The notes below the pieces were generated by a model. The model did not search any database. It saw only the letters and a list, made by a program, of their open reading frames with translations, and was not told the origin of the DNA. From assembly GCA_947631655.1 (NCBI GenBank), contig CANRME010000045.1, positions 1-9,951 of the forward strand: a stretch of DNA of 9,951 nucleotides, given 5' to 3'. Position numbers and translations under genes: made by a program. Below are positions 1-6,479 of this stretch, in pieces (position 1 is the first letter of the stretch; every line of letters starts with the position of its first letter). This stretch comes from an uncultured Bacilli bacterium. Its GTDB lineage: Bacteria; Bacillota_I; Bacilli_A; RF39; UBA660.

Positions 1-1566
1 GTTATAAGAAAACCATTACTTTCTAGTACTATAAGATTAATTAATGATGAAGAATTATCTCTTTTAATGGGTGTATATAGTGATAAATCCTTTATTTTAG
101 GCCAAAGTTCTATTTATAAAGACCATACTGTTTATGTTGATATGAATGATCTACTTGCTAATCATATGGCCATATTCGGTAACTCTGGTAGTGGTAAATC
201 TTGTGGTGTTGCTCGTATCGTTCAAAATATCTTTAGTAATCCGAATATAGTAAGTTATAACGCCAATATCTTTATCTTTGATGCTTATGGCGAATATAAA
301 AATGCTTTTTCTAAATTAAACGAAATAAACCCTAATTACGGGTATAAGTTTATTACTACTAACCCCCAAGAAGAAACAGATGTCTTATTAAATATTCCTA
401 CTCATTTACTTACATTAGATGATATTACGCTTTTACTTCAAGCATCTAGTCATAGTCAAATACCTATCATTGAAAGAGCTTTAAAACTAGCAAAAATATT
501 CTCTAGTGATTCACCAGAAACTACAAGATATAAAAATCATTTAATTGCCAAAGCTATGTTAGCAGTTTTATACACTAACGCTCCATCTAAAGAAAAGAAA
601 AACGAAATATTTAAAATTTTAGAAGTATGTCATACAAAGGAATTTAATTTTGATAGTACCATCCAAGGTATTGGTTATACAAGAACCCTAAGTGAATGTT
701 TTGAAATAGATAGCAATGGTAATTTTGGAGAATCAGTTTTAATTAATGAATATATATTAAAATTTATTGATGATAATATTGAAAGTATGAAAGAACCAGA
801 AGCTCCATTCTATACCTTAAAAGATTTCCAAAATGCTTTAGAATTTACCTTAATTAGTGAAGGATTCCAACATAATGAAACCATGCATGATGATGCGATG
901 ATCCTGCAAGTTCGTTTACAATCCATTATTAATAGTGCTATCGGCTCATATTTTGATGCTCCTAATTACATTGACCAAGATAATTATATTGCTTCCTTAG
1001 TAGCAATGTCTAACAGAAGAAAAGCCCAAATTATTAATATTAACTTGGAAGACGTTGATGATACTTATGCTAAAGTAATTGTAAAAATAATGTCACGAAT
1101 GTTTTTTGATTTTGCGAAAAGTCGTAAACAAAGAGCTAGTATTCCATTCCACCTATTCTTAGAAGAAGCCCATAGATACGTTAATAAAGATGCTGATACT
1201 TTCCTAATTGGTTATAATATTTTCGAAAGAATAGCTAAAGAAGGACGAAAATATGGAGTTCTACTAAATATCATTTCCCAAAGACCAGTAGAAATTAGTG
1301 ATACCGTTATTTCGCAATGTTCAAACTTCCTAATATTTAAAATGACTCACCCTAAAGATATTGAATATATTAAAACAATGTTACCAAATATTTCTGCTGA
1401 TGTCGTTGAAAAACAAAAAATCTTACAACCTGGCAACTGTGTCGGATTTGGTAGTGCCTTTAAACTTCCGATGATTGTTAAACTAGATATGCCAAATCCT
1501 GCTCCATATAGTAACTCATGTAATGTTAATGCTTGTTGGCGTTTGAAGACTGGAAATCAAGGTTAA
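1..1566 (+). CDS. HerA-like (DUF87/FtsK-HerA superfamily) ATPase, 5'-partial
   Basis: The reading frame is open from base 1, so the gene starts left of the window; 521 residues are visible. The ATG at 67 is probably not the start: it has no ribosome binding site, and HerA proteins carry an N-terminal beta-barrel before the ATPase core. Walker A, GNSGSGKS, is at 178-201. Walker B with paired acidic residues, LFLEEAH, is at 1153-1173. It is followed by EGRKYGVLL and the NIISQRP segment (about 1240-1290) typical of HerA-type motors. Known family members are hexameric DNA-translocating ATPases that work with nucleases such as NurA or with defence effectors. No NurA-like or other nuclease partner is visible here, so the biological role is open. 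The stop codon lies in the loop of a terminator hairpin, so the downstream gene is probably a separate unit. The family call is firm; the function is inference. Confidence 0.87.
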   Translation, partial: VIRKPLLSSTIRLINDEELSLLMGVYSDKSFILGQSSIYKDHTVYVDMNDLLANHMAIFGNSGSGKSCGVARIVQNIFSNPNIVSYNANIFIFDAYGEYKNAFSKLNEINPNYGYKFITTNPQEETDVLLNIPTHLLTLDDITLLLQASSHSQIPIIERALKLAKIFSSDSPETTRYKNHLIAKAMLAVLYTNAPSKEKKNEIFKILEVCHTKEFNFDSTIQGIGYTRTLSECFEIDSNGNFGESVLINEYILKFIDDNIESMKEPEAPFYTLKDFQNALEFTLISEGFQHNETMHDDAMILQVRLQSIINSAIGSYFDAPNYIDQDNYIASLVAMSNRRKAQIININLEDVDDTYAKVIVKIMSRMFFDFAKSRKQRASIPFHLFLEEAHRYVNKDADTFLIGYNIFERIAKEGRKYGVLLNIISQRPVEISDTVISQCSNFLIFKMTHPKDIEYIKTMLPNISADVVEKQKILQPGNCVGFGSAFKLPMIVKLDMPNPAPYSNSCNVNACWRLKTGNQG

Positions 1567-1579
1567 TCCTTGATTTTTT
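1554..1579 (+). terminator. Intrinsic terminator overlapping the HerA-like gene stop
   Basis: A perfect 9-bp stem (AAATCAAGG, 1554-1562, with CCTTGATTT, 1568-1576) has a 5-base loop containing most of the TAA stop codon and is followed by more T residues. It should end transcription of the ATPase gene. Confidence 0.75.
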
Positions 1580-1597
1580 ATTATCTTATTATATAAT
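1570..1597 (+). promoter_or_regulatory. Possible sigma-A promoter for the 235-residue protein gene
   Basis: A TTGATT -35-like hexamer (1570-1575) sits 16 bp before TATAAT (1592-1597). The -35 would lie in the 3' arm of the preceding terminator. The region is so A+T-rich that chance matches are likely, so this is tentative. Confidence 0.4.
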
Positions 1598-1620
1598 ATA
1601 TAACTATAGGAGGCAATAAT

Positions 1621-2328
1621 ATGTTAAATGAAGCAATTTCAATTGACAGAGTAGTTTCGGGTGTAAAATATTTTTATGATGATTCAGCATTTCTTAAAAA
1701 AATATATAATTTAGAGAATGTTATAGATACAGAAACATTAGAAGACGTTATTGATGAAATAGAAAATAGTTATGTAGAAAATGAAAAAGAGGAAAAAGAA
1801 ATAATTGAAATATACCGTAATTTATATGGAATAATTATTAATAGATTGCAAGAAGAATTTAAAATTATTCATAACAAAGAAAAAGCTAATTCTGACACAT
1901 ATAATGATTATTTATGTCGGGCAGTTTATAAACTTTTGTACTCTATTGAAATAACAGGTTGCAGTCATCTTTTCCCTGAGTATGTAACAGCATGTAAAAA
2001 TATGCTTCTACTTAATGTACCGCTAAATATCTTAATAAATACCCGGGATACACTTAAAGATGATTTATTTTATAATAGTTATATAACATTAATTGATAAT
2101 AAAAATATCTATAAAATTATGGATGATATTGTTAGAGAAAAATATTTACTATTAGGGGCAAAGGCATTTGAAAATGTTTTAAATACTAAATATAGCTATC
2201 TAAATAGTTTAATGTTAATATATCAAAATTATTGCAAAATTTATGGTAATTGTAAAAATTTATGTTCTTTTGAGGAATATCAAGAAGAAATAAAACAAGA
2301 TAAGTTAAAAAATGTTTTAAAAAGATAA
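1621..2328 (+). CDS. Unrecognised helical protein, 235 residues
   Basis: I do not recognise this protein. The ATG at 1621 has a strong ribosome binding site, TAGGAGG at 1607-1613, seven bases upstream, which supports a real gene and this start. The product is rich in Glu, Lys, Asn, Ile and Leu. It has an acidic stretch at about residues 38-62 and reads as mostly alpha-helical and soluble, with no signal peptide or convincing membrane helix. Cysteines occur at several places, including an NCKNLC segment near the C-terminus, but no metal-binding pattern is clear. It lies 54 bases after the HerA-like ATPase gene, separated by a terminator and a possible promoter of its own. It precedes the 6S RNA gene by about 50 bases. 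A functional link to the ATPase is possible but unsupported. Confidence 0.8.
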   Translation: MLNEAISIDRVVSGVKYFYDDSAFLKKIYNLENVIDTETLEDVIDEIENSYVENEKEEKEIIEIYRNLYGIIINRLQEEFKIIHNKEKANSDTYNDYLCRAVYKLLYSIEITGCSHLFPEYVTACKNMLLLNVPLNILINTRDTLKDDLFYNSYITLIDNKNIYKIMDDIVREKYLLLGAKAFENVLNTKYSYLNSLMLIYQNYCKIYGNCKNLCSFEEYQEEIKQDKLKNVLKR

Positions 2329-2345
2329 TTCACTTGTAAACTTTA

Positions 2346-2374
2346 TTGATAATATTTAAGATATTTGGTATACT
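2346..2374 (+). promoter_or_regulatory. Sigma-A promoter of the 6S RNA gene
   Basis: TTGATA (-35, 2346-2351) and TATACT (-10, 2369-2374) are separated by exactly 17 bp. The expected start, seven bases after the -10, is A2381, which is also the first base of the RNA's long closing stem. This agreement between promoter and RNA structure is the main reason for confidence. Confidence 0.8.
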
Positions 2375-2380
2375 ATAAAT

Positions 2381-2553
2381 ACCTAAAGGTAAATAGGTTG
2401 CTTTTTCATAAAACCGAGTAAGTGATGTATTGGGAGCTCGAATACTTAGTGGTGTTGAATAACGGCTTAGCCGGGATCCTAAAGCTAGGAATAGAGCACC
2501 CACCTCGTGCGAGCGGGTTTTTTATCACTAGGCAGCTTACCCTTTAGGTTTTA
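2381..2553 (+). ncRNA. ssrS: 6S RNA (regulator of RNA polymerase)
   Basis: The segment is noncoding and far more G+C-rich than the flanking spacers, and its ends pair. ACCTAAAGGTAA (2381-2392) pairs with TTACCCTTTAGGT (2537-2549, one bulged C). GTTGCTT (2397-2403) pairs with AGGCAGC (2530-2536), and AGTGAT (2421-2426) with ATCACT (2524-2529). Inside is a bubble of about 20 bases per side (2427-2448 and 2504-2523), with a small CTC/GAG hairpin on its 3' strand. Then comes a terminal arm, GTGGTGTT (2449-2456) with AGCACCCAC (2495-2503), carrying hairpins CGGC/GCCG and TCCTA/TAGGA. The rod with a central bubble mimicking an open promoter is the 6S RNA hallmark; 6S binds housekeeping RNA polymerase and is released by making short product RNAs. 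The T-rich 3' end fits termination. From memory, B. subtilis 6S-1 (bsrA) also lies next to yrvM (tcdA), which supports the call. The exact 3' end is estimated. Confidence 0.82.
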
Positions 2554-2566
2554 TTATGGAGGAATT

Positions 2567-3247
2567 ATGTTTGATAGATTATTAAAAATTATTAAAAAAG
2601 AAGATTTTGAAAAAATTAATAATTTAGATGTCTTATTAGTGGGAATTGGTGGAGTAGGGGGTTATACCCTAGAAACATTAGTTAGAATGGGAGTAGGGCA
2701 TATTACTATTGCCGATTATGATACAGTAGAAGAAAGTAATTTAAACCGTCAAATAATCGCTTTACATTCTAATTTAGGAGAACTTAAAGTCGATATTGCT
2801 AAGAAAAGATGCCTAGATATTAATCCCCATTTAGATATTAAAACTATTAAAGAAAAACTAACTAAAGATAATCTATCAAATTTAAATATAAATAATTATG
2901 ATTATATTATTGATGCTTGTGATACAGTAACAGTTAAAATAGAATTAGTTAAGTTAGCTATTTCCAATAATATTAAAATAATTAGTTGTATGGGTACTGG
3001 TAATCGTTTTAATCCTACTAAACTAGAAATTACCGATATTTCTAAAACTTATAATGACCCATTAGCTAAAATCGTAAGAAAATTATTAAAAGAGGAGGGG
3101 ATTAAACACACTAAAGTTGTTTTTAGTAGTGAAAATCCTATCAAAACTCATGAAAAAACACCAGGTTCTACAAGTTTAGTCCCTAGTGTTGCTGGTATAT
3201 TACTAGCATCTTATATTATAAATGATACTTTAAATAATCCTATTTAG
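2567..3247 (+). CDS. tcdA: tRNA threonylcarbamoyladenosine dehydratase TcdA (ThiF/MoeB/E1-like)
   Basis: TcdA is an ATP-dependent enzyme that cyclises t6A to ct6A at position 37 of ANN-decoding tRNAs. The 226-residue product has the E1-like nucleotide-binding loop GIGGVGG (residues 26-32), the DYD and SNLNRQ segment (50-62) and DACD (116-119). TcdA-typical blocks follow: SCMGTGNR (140-147), DISKTYNDPLAKIVRK (157-172) and PGSTSLVPSVAG (199-210). These distinguish it from ThiF and MoeB. It is slightly shorter than the usual roughly 250 residues. The start is the ATG at 2567, just after GGAGG at 2558-2562; a longer frame from GTG 2507 would lie in the 6S RNA and is rejected. No separate promoter is visible between the 6S RNA and this gene, so readthrough from the 6S promoter is the likely source of mRNA. 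The 3' end overlaps rarA by 8 bp. Confidence 0.93.
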   Translation: MFDRLLKIIKKEDFEKINNLDVLLVGIGGVGGYTLETLVRMGVGHITIADYDTVEESNLNRQIIALHSNLGELKVDIAKKRCLDINPHLDIKTIKEKLTKDNLSNLNINNYDYIIDACDTVTVKIELVKLAISNNIKIISCMGTGNRFNPTKLEITDISKTYNDPLAKIVRKLLKEEGIKHTKVVFSSENPIKTHEKTPGSTSLVPSVAGILLASYIINDTLNNPI

Positions 3248-4433
3248 TCATCTCATCATGAATTTTATTTAAATTATCTTCATATTTATTAGAACAAGGT
3301 TTATAGTAAACTTTGTTTTTTATGTTATCTGGTAAATATTGTTGTTTAACATAATGTTTAGGAAAGTTATGGGGATATTTATAATTAGGGTTACCATTAT
3401 GAATATGTTCTGGCACATTACCAGTCGTTCCGTTACGAATATCTTCTAATGCGGCATCTATACCCATAATTGCACTATTACTTTTAGGAGATAGCGCAAG
3501 TTCAATAACTACTTCACCTAAAGGAATTCTAGCTTCGGGAAGGCCTACTAATTCCGCGGTTTCAATCGCTGCTCGAACTTTAGGTCCCATTCCGGGATTA
3601 GCAAGTCCAATATCTTCATAAGCAATAACACTCATTCTCCTATAAATGCTATCTAAGTCGCCTGCTTCAATCATTCTTGCTAAATAGTGTAAAGCGGCAT
3701 TAACATCGCTTCCACGAATCGATTTTTGAAATGCCGATAACACTTCATAATAACCATCTTCATTTTTATCATGAAAAAATACGGGTTTAGAATTTATCTT
3801 TTTAATTAAGTCAATAGTAATTTTTTTATCTTCAGAAGCATTATAACCAACATCTAATAAATTAAGAGCATTTCTAAAATCCCCACTACTAAGACGAGCA
3901 ATATAAGCTAAAACTTCATCATCTATCTTAATGCCTGGTAAATTAGGAAGGATTTTCTTCATCCCTAAAATTATATCATCTATTGTAAGTTCATGTAATT
4001 CATATATTTGGCATCTACTTCTAATCGCGGGATTAATAGAGTGATAGGGGTTTGAGGTTGTAAGTCCAATTAAAATAATCAAGCCAGATTCGATATGCGG
4101 AAGTAATAAGTCTTGCTTATCTTTATTTAAACGATGTATTTCATCCATTACCACAATCATTTCGCCATACATCTTTGCTTCTTCAATGACAATATCAAAA
4201 TCACTTTTATTATTAATCGTGGCATTTAAAAAACGATATTGCATACCTAACTCATTAATAATAGCATTCGCAATACTAGTTTTACCAATACCTGGTTTAC
4301 CATATAAAATCATAGAAAATATTTTTTTATTCTTAACTAAATTATAAATAATACTTCCTTTGCCTACTAAATGTTGTTGACCAACTATATCATTTAAAGA
4401 CTTAGGTCTTACTTTATTAGCTAGTAATTCCAT
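3240..4433 (-). CDS. rarA: Replication-associated recombination protein RarA (MgsA/YrvN), AAA+ ATPase
   Basis: RarA is a clamp-loader-like AAA+ ATPase acting at stalled replication forks, in the RarA/Mgs1/WRNIP1 family. Visible motifs in the 397-residue product are the VRPKSLNDIVGQQHLVG N-terminus, Walker A GKPGIGKT (residues 45-52), Walker B VVMDEIHR (94-101), sensor-1 TTSNP (125-129) and the arginine finger region PAIRSRC (135-141). The C-terminal oligomerisation domain includes the RGSDVNAALHYLARM and YEDIGLANP blocks. I start at the ATG at 4433, which has AAGGTGATT as ribosome binding site (about 4446-4438). The upstream in-frame GTG at 4442 lies inside that site and is unlikely. The length is a little under B. 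subtilis RarA (about 420). It is convergent with tcdA (8-bp overlap) and divergent from the recombinase gene; a TATAAT at 4458-4453 may be its -10. Confidence 0.94.
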   Translation of the reverse strand: MELLANKVRPKSLNDIVGQQHLVGKGSIIYNLVKNKKIFSMILYGKPGIGKTSIANAIINELGMQYRFLNATINNKSDFDIVIEEAKMYGEMIVVMDEIHRLNKDKQDLLLPHIESGLIILIGLTTSNPYHSINPAIRSRCQIYELHELTIDDIILGMKKILPNLPGIKIDDEVLAYIARLSSGDFRNALNLLDVGYNASEDKKITIDLIKKINSKPVFFHDKNEDGYYEVLSAFQKSIRGSDVNAALHYLARMIEAGDLDSIYRRMSVIAYEDIGLANPGMGPKVRAAIETAELVGLPEARIPLGEVVIELALSPKSNSAIMGIDAALEDIRNGTTGNVPEHIHNGNPNYKYPHNFPKHYVKQQYLPDNIKNKVYYKPCSNKYEDNLNKIHDEMTK

Positions 4434-4476
4434 AACAATCACCTTATGTATTATTATACCTTAAAACTTAAAACTA

Positions 4477-4485
4477 TGCTATAAT
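4477..4485 (+). promoter_or_regulatory. Extended -10 promoter of the Xer recombinase gene
   Basis: TGCTATAAT (4477-4485) is an extended -10 element 24 bases before the start codon. No good -35 is present at the right distance, which extended -10 promoters tolerate. On the opposite strand, TATAAT at 4458-4453 could serve rarA. Confidence 0.55.
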
Positions 4486-4509
4486 TATATTATAGAGGAG
4501 GATAGAAAA

Positions 4510-5436
4510 ATGGAAAATAAATATATTTATTATACCCTCTTCGAGAAATACTTCGAATATTTAAAATACGAAAGAAAATTATCGCAAAACACTTATCTTT
4601 CCTATAAACAAAATATAAAATCTTTTCAAAATTATTTAACTCATAATAAAGAAATAAGTTTAGAAGAAAGTAATAATTCTAATAAAATTATATCTATTAC
4701 TGATAATGATTTGCGAAATTTTTTCAATAGTTTAAATTTATCCTCTAAAAGTACTGCTCATTATATTACTGTTATTAATTCTTTTTATAACTATTTAACC
4801 AACGAAAAAATAATGGATTATAATCCCTGTGAGAATATAAAATCTCCGAAAATACCTAAGAATTTACCCAATTACTTAACTGAAGAAGAAATAAATAACT
4901 TACTTAATATAACTTTACTTACTCCATATGATTATCGCAACAAAGCTATGTTAGAACTTTTATATGCTTCTGGGTTACGGGTTAGTGAATTAGTTAATTT
5001 AAAAATTACAGATATTGATTTACATAATGCTTTAGTAAGAGTATATGGAAAGGGTAGTAAAGAAAGAATAGTTCCCTTAAACGATTATGCTATAGAAGCC
5101 TTACAAATATATATTGATAATTATCGTCCACTTCTTTTAAAAAATAAAAATAGCGAATATTTATTTATTAATAATGCTTCAAATAAAATATCTCGCCAAG
5201 GTTTTTTTAAATTTTTAAAGAAAGAATGTCAAAGGGCAGGTATTAAGAAAAATATCTATCCGCATATTATAAGGCATACTTTTGCTACCCATTTACTAGC
5301 CCATGGGGCGGATTTAAGGGTTATTCAAGTTTTATTAGGTCATGAAGATATAACAACTACTGAAATCTATACTCATATTGAAAATAGCAAAATAAAAAAA
5401 GACTACGAGATGTATCATCCCCGTAGTCATAAATAA
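4510..5436 (+). CDS. xerD: Tyrosine site-specific recombinase, XerC/XerD type
   Basis: The 308-residue product has the Xer layout: an N-terminal SAM-like DNA-binding domain (about residues 8-110, with RKLSQNTYLSYKQNIKSF) and a C-terminal catalytic domain. All six active-site residues are present: R157 (SGLRVSEL), K181 (GKGSKERIVPL), H252 and R255 (PHIIRHTFATHLL), H278 (LLGHED) and the nucleophile Y287 (EIYTHI). Xer recombinases resolve chromosome dimers at dif with FtsK. The YHPRS ending and length near 300 fit XerD, but XerC or a related single Xer cannot be excluded. GAGGAGG at 4496-4502 is the ribosome binding site for the ATG at 4510. No integrase-type mobile context, attachment site or phage gene is nearby, so a housekeeping role is favoured. 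The last codons overlap the antisense terminator of the small basic-repeat gene. Confidence 0.9.
   Translation: MENKYIYYTLFEKYFEYLKYERKLSQNTYLSYKQNIKSFQNYLTHNKEISLEESNNSNKIISITDNDLRNFFNSLNLSSKSTAHYITVINSFYNYLTNEKIMDYNPCENIKSPKIPKNLPNYLTEEEINNLLNITLLTPYDYRNKAMLELLYASGLRVSELVNLKITDIDLHNALVRVYGKGSKERIVPLNDYAIEALQIYIDNYRPLLLKNKNSEYLFINNASNKISRQGFFKFLKKECQRAGIKKNIYPHIIRHTFATHLLAHGADLRVIQVLLGHEDITTTEIYTHIENSKIKKDYEMYHPRSHK
5394..5428 (-). terminator. Minus-strand intrinsic terminator inside the recombinase 3' coding end
   Basis: GACTACG (5401-5407) and CGTAGTC (5422-5428) pair perfectly. The inner GATG/CATC arms (5409-5412, 5416-5419) extend the stem to 11 bp around a small internal loop. Read on the minus strand, the hairpin runs straight into seven T residues (5400-5394), a textbook terminator. 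It lies 22 bases past the stop of the minus-strand 47-codon gene. On the plus strand no T tract follows, so it does not serve the recombinase gene. Confidence 0.8.
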
Positions 5437-5458
5437 AGAGGTCAGTATCTTTATTTAT
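5429..5458. repeat. Perfect 11-bp inverted repeat between convergent genes
   Basis: ATAAATAAAGA (5429-5439) and TCTTTATTTAT (5448-5458) are exact reverse complements around an 8-base loop. The element contains the recombinase stop and overlaps the stop of the opposing small gene. It may act as a weak A+T-rich terminator for the plus strand or stabilise both mRNA 3' ends; there is no long T tract on the plus side. Confidence 0.6.
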
Positions 5459-5594
5459 TGTTATTTCTTGCACTATTACGTGCACTGTTTCTAGCACAAT
5501 TTTTAGCGTTAGAATTAGCGTTATTTTGAGCACTATTTCTAGCGTTATTGTTATTACGTGCAGAATTTCTTGCATTATTTCTTGCGTTTGACAT
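5451..5594 (-). CDS. 47-residue basic Asn/Ala/Arg tetrapeptide-repeat protein
   Basis: The ATG at 5594 is preceded by a strong site (GGAGG, 5607-5603, eight bases away). The frame encodes 47 residues made almost entirely of a four-residue N/S-A-R-N repeat: Ala at 4, 8, 12, then every four residues from 18 to 42. The content is mostly Asn, Ala, Arg and Ser with one Cys (33). There are nine Arg/Lys and no acidic residue. It has no membrane helix or signal peptide. A terminator follows 22 bases after the stop, so the gene has start signal, frame and end signal. I do not recognise a named family; composition and size recall small Asn-rich, spore-type or nucleic-acid-binding proteins, but it lacks the known alpha/beta SASP motifs. 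DNA or RNA binding is inferred from charge only. A weak -10 (TATAAT, 5641-5636) lies upstream. The gene is divergent from the ZIP transporter and convergent with the recombinase. Confidence 0.8.
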   Translation of the reverse strand: MSNARNNARNSARNNNNARNSAQNNANSNAKNCARNSARNSARNNNK

Positions 5595-5635
5595 ATTACT
5601 TACCTCCCACTATTATTATGGATAGAATAAAAGTA

Positions 5636-5641
5636 ATTATA
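5636..5641 (-). promoter_or_regulatory. Candidate -10 of the basic-repeat protein gene
   Basis: TATAAT on the minus strand (5641-5636) would give a leader of about 35 bases. No recognisable housekeeping -35 is found 16-18 bp upstream, so an alternative sigma factor or a weak promoter is possible. Confidence 0.35.
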
Positions 5642-5670
5642 ACGCTTAATAAAAATTTTTTATGGAATAT

Positions 5671-5692
5671 TTTAGCAACCATTAATGCTAAA
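5671..5692. promoter_or_regulatory. 7-8-7 inverted repeat, candidate operator
   Basis: TTTAGCA (5671-5677) and TGCTAAA (5686-5692) are perfect inverted repeats with an 8-base spacer. They lie in the divergent intergenic region, where the -35 of the ZIP transporter gene would fall. The position suits a dimeric metalloregulator, but the sequence does not match the Fur, Zur or MntR consensus I know. An RNA hairpin role is the alternative. Confidence 0.4.
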
Positions 5693-5708
5693 AGAGTAGG
5701 GTAAGTCA

Positions 5709-5714
5709 TATAAT
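5709..5714 (+). promoter_or_regulatory. Candidate -10 of the ZIP transporter gene
   Basis: TATAAT (5709-5714) would place the transcript start about ten bases before the ATG at 5731, giving a very short leader that just includes GGTGA. The -35 position (about 5686-5691) is poor and falls in the inverted repeat, as expected for an activated or repressed promoter. Tentative. Confidence 0.35.
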
Positions 5715-5730
5715 TTAATGGTGAATATAT

Positions 5731-6474
5731 ATGCAAATAATATTACCTTTTATTCTATCATCTCTTGCGGGTTTATCAACCATTATTGGCTGCTTATTTA
5801 TGTTCGTAAAACCTAAAAATACTAATAAATTTATACCTTTATGCCTTGCATTTTCCCTAGGTATTATGATTCTAATAAGTATAACTGATCTAATACCTTT
5901 ATCATTTATTTCTTTAAACAATAAGTATTCTTTAATTACGACTATTATAATTACTATTGTATGTTTTTTATTAGGAACTATATTTACTTTATTTATTAAT
6001 AAAAAAGTTAACCCAACAAATGAGAGTAGTTTATATCGGATTGGCATTTTATCTGGTATAGTTTTGGTCTTACATAATATTCCGGAAGGTATTGCCACAT
6101 TCATGAGTTCTTATCAAGATATAAGTCTAGGAATTCCTTTAACCATCGCTATAATGCTTCATAATATTCCCGAAGGTATTTGTATTGCGATTCCCATTTA
6201 TTATGCAACTAAAAACAAATTAAATGCTTTAAAATACACTTTAATTAGTGGTTTATCAGAACCTTTAGGAGCCTTAATAGCATTTATTATATTAAAAAAC
6301 TATATAAATGACTTTACTATTGCTTTAATTCTAATATTTGTCGGCGGAATGATGATTACTTTGTCTATAAATGAAATTCTTCCTGAAGCTAAAAAATATA
6401 ATGAAAATAAATACATTTATTTAGGTTTAGGACTTAGTATAATATTAATACTCTTAAACACCCTATTTTTCTAA
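5731..6474 (+). CDS. ZIP-family divalent metal transporter, ZupT-like
   Basis: The 247-residue product is very hydrophobic with about eight predicted membrane helices (roughly 4-26, 35-56, 66-90, 105-125, 133-158, 168-188, 195-213 and 229-246). It carries both ZIP metal-site helices: HNIPEG at 115-120 and again at 144-149. SEPLGA (176-181) and NEILPEA (214-220) are also conserved in ZupT-type members. ZIP proteins move zinc, iron or manganese into the cytoplasm across the inner membrane; the exact metal cannot be read from the sequence. E. coli ZupT is of similar length (about 257). The loop between helices 3 and 4 is short and lacks a His-rich stretch. The start is the ATG at 5731 with a modest GGTGA site at 5720-5724. 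It stands alone, divergent from the small basic-repeat gene, with a possible operator upstream and a hairpin after its stop. Confidence 0.9.
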   Translation: MQIILPFILSSLAGLSTIIGCLFMFVKPKNTNKFIPLCLAFSLGIMILISITDLIPLSFISLNNKYSLITTIIITIVCFLLGTIFTLFINKKVNPTNESSLYRIGILSGIVLVLHNIPEGIATFMSSYQDISLGIPLTIAIMLHNIPEGICIAIPIYYATKNKLNALKYTLISGLSEPLGALIAFIILKNYINDFTIALILIFVGGMMITLSINEILPEAKKYNENKYIYLGLGLSIILILLNTLFF

Positions 6475-6479
6475 GAGAG

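Noticed and set aside
2507..2566. N-terminal extension of tcdA from GTG 2507
   Set aside because: It would translate the 3' arm of the 6S RNA; the ATG at 2567 has a proper GGAGG site and starts where the family starts.
4510..5436. Recombinase as integrase of a mobile element
   Set aside because: No phage or plasmid genes, attachment repeats or tRNA target are nearby, and the layout is that of housekeeping Xer proteins.
5357..5575. 72-codon minus-strand frame overlapping the recombinase end and the basic-repeat gene
   Set aside because: It is another frame over the N-A-R-N gene; it has no ribosome binding site, and the competing frame has one and ends at a terminator.
5715..6104. 129-codon minus-strand frame
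   Set aside because: It lies antisense to the ZIP transporter gene, whose motifs are unmistakable, and has no start signal.
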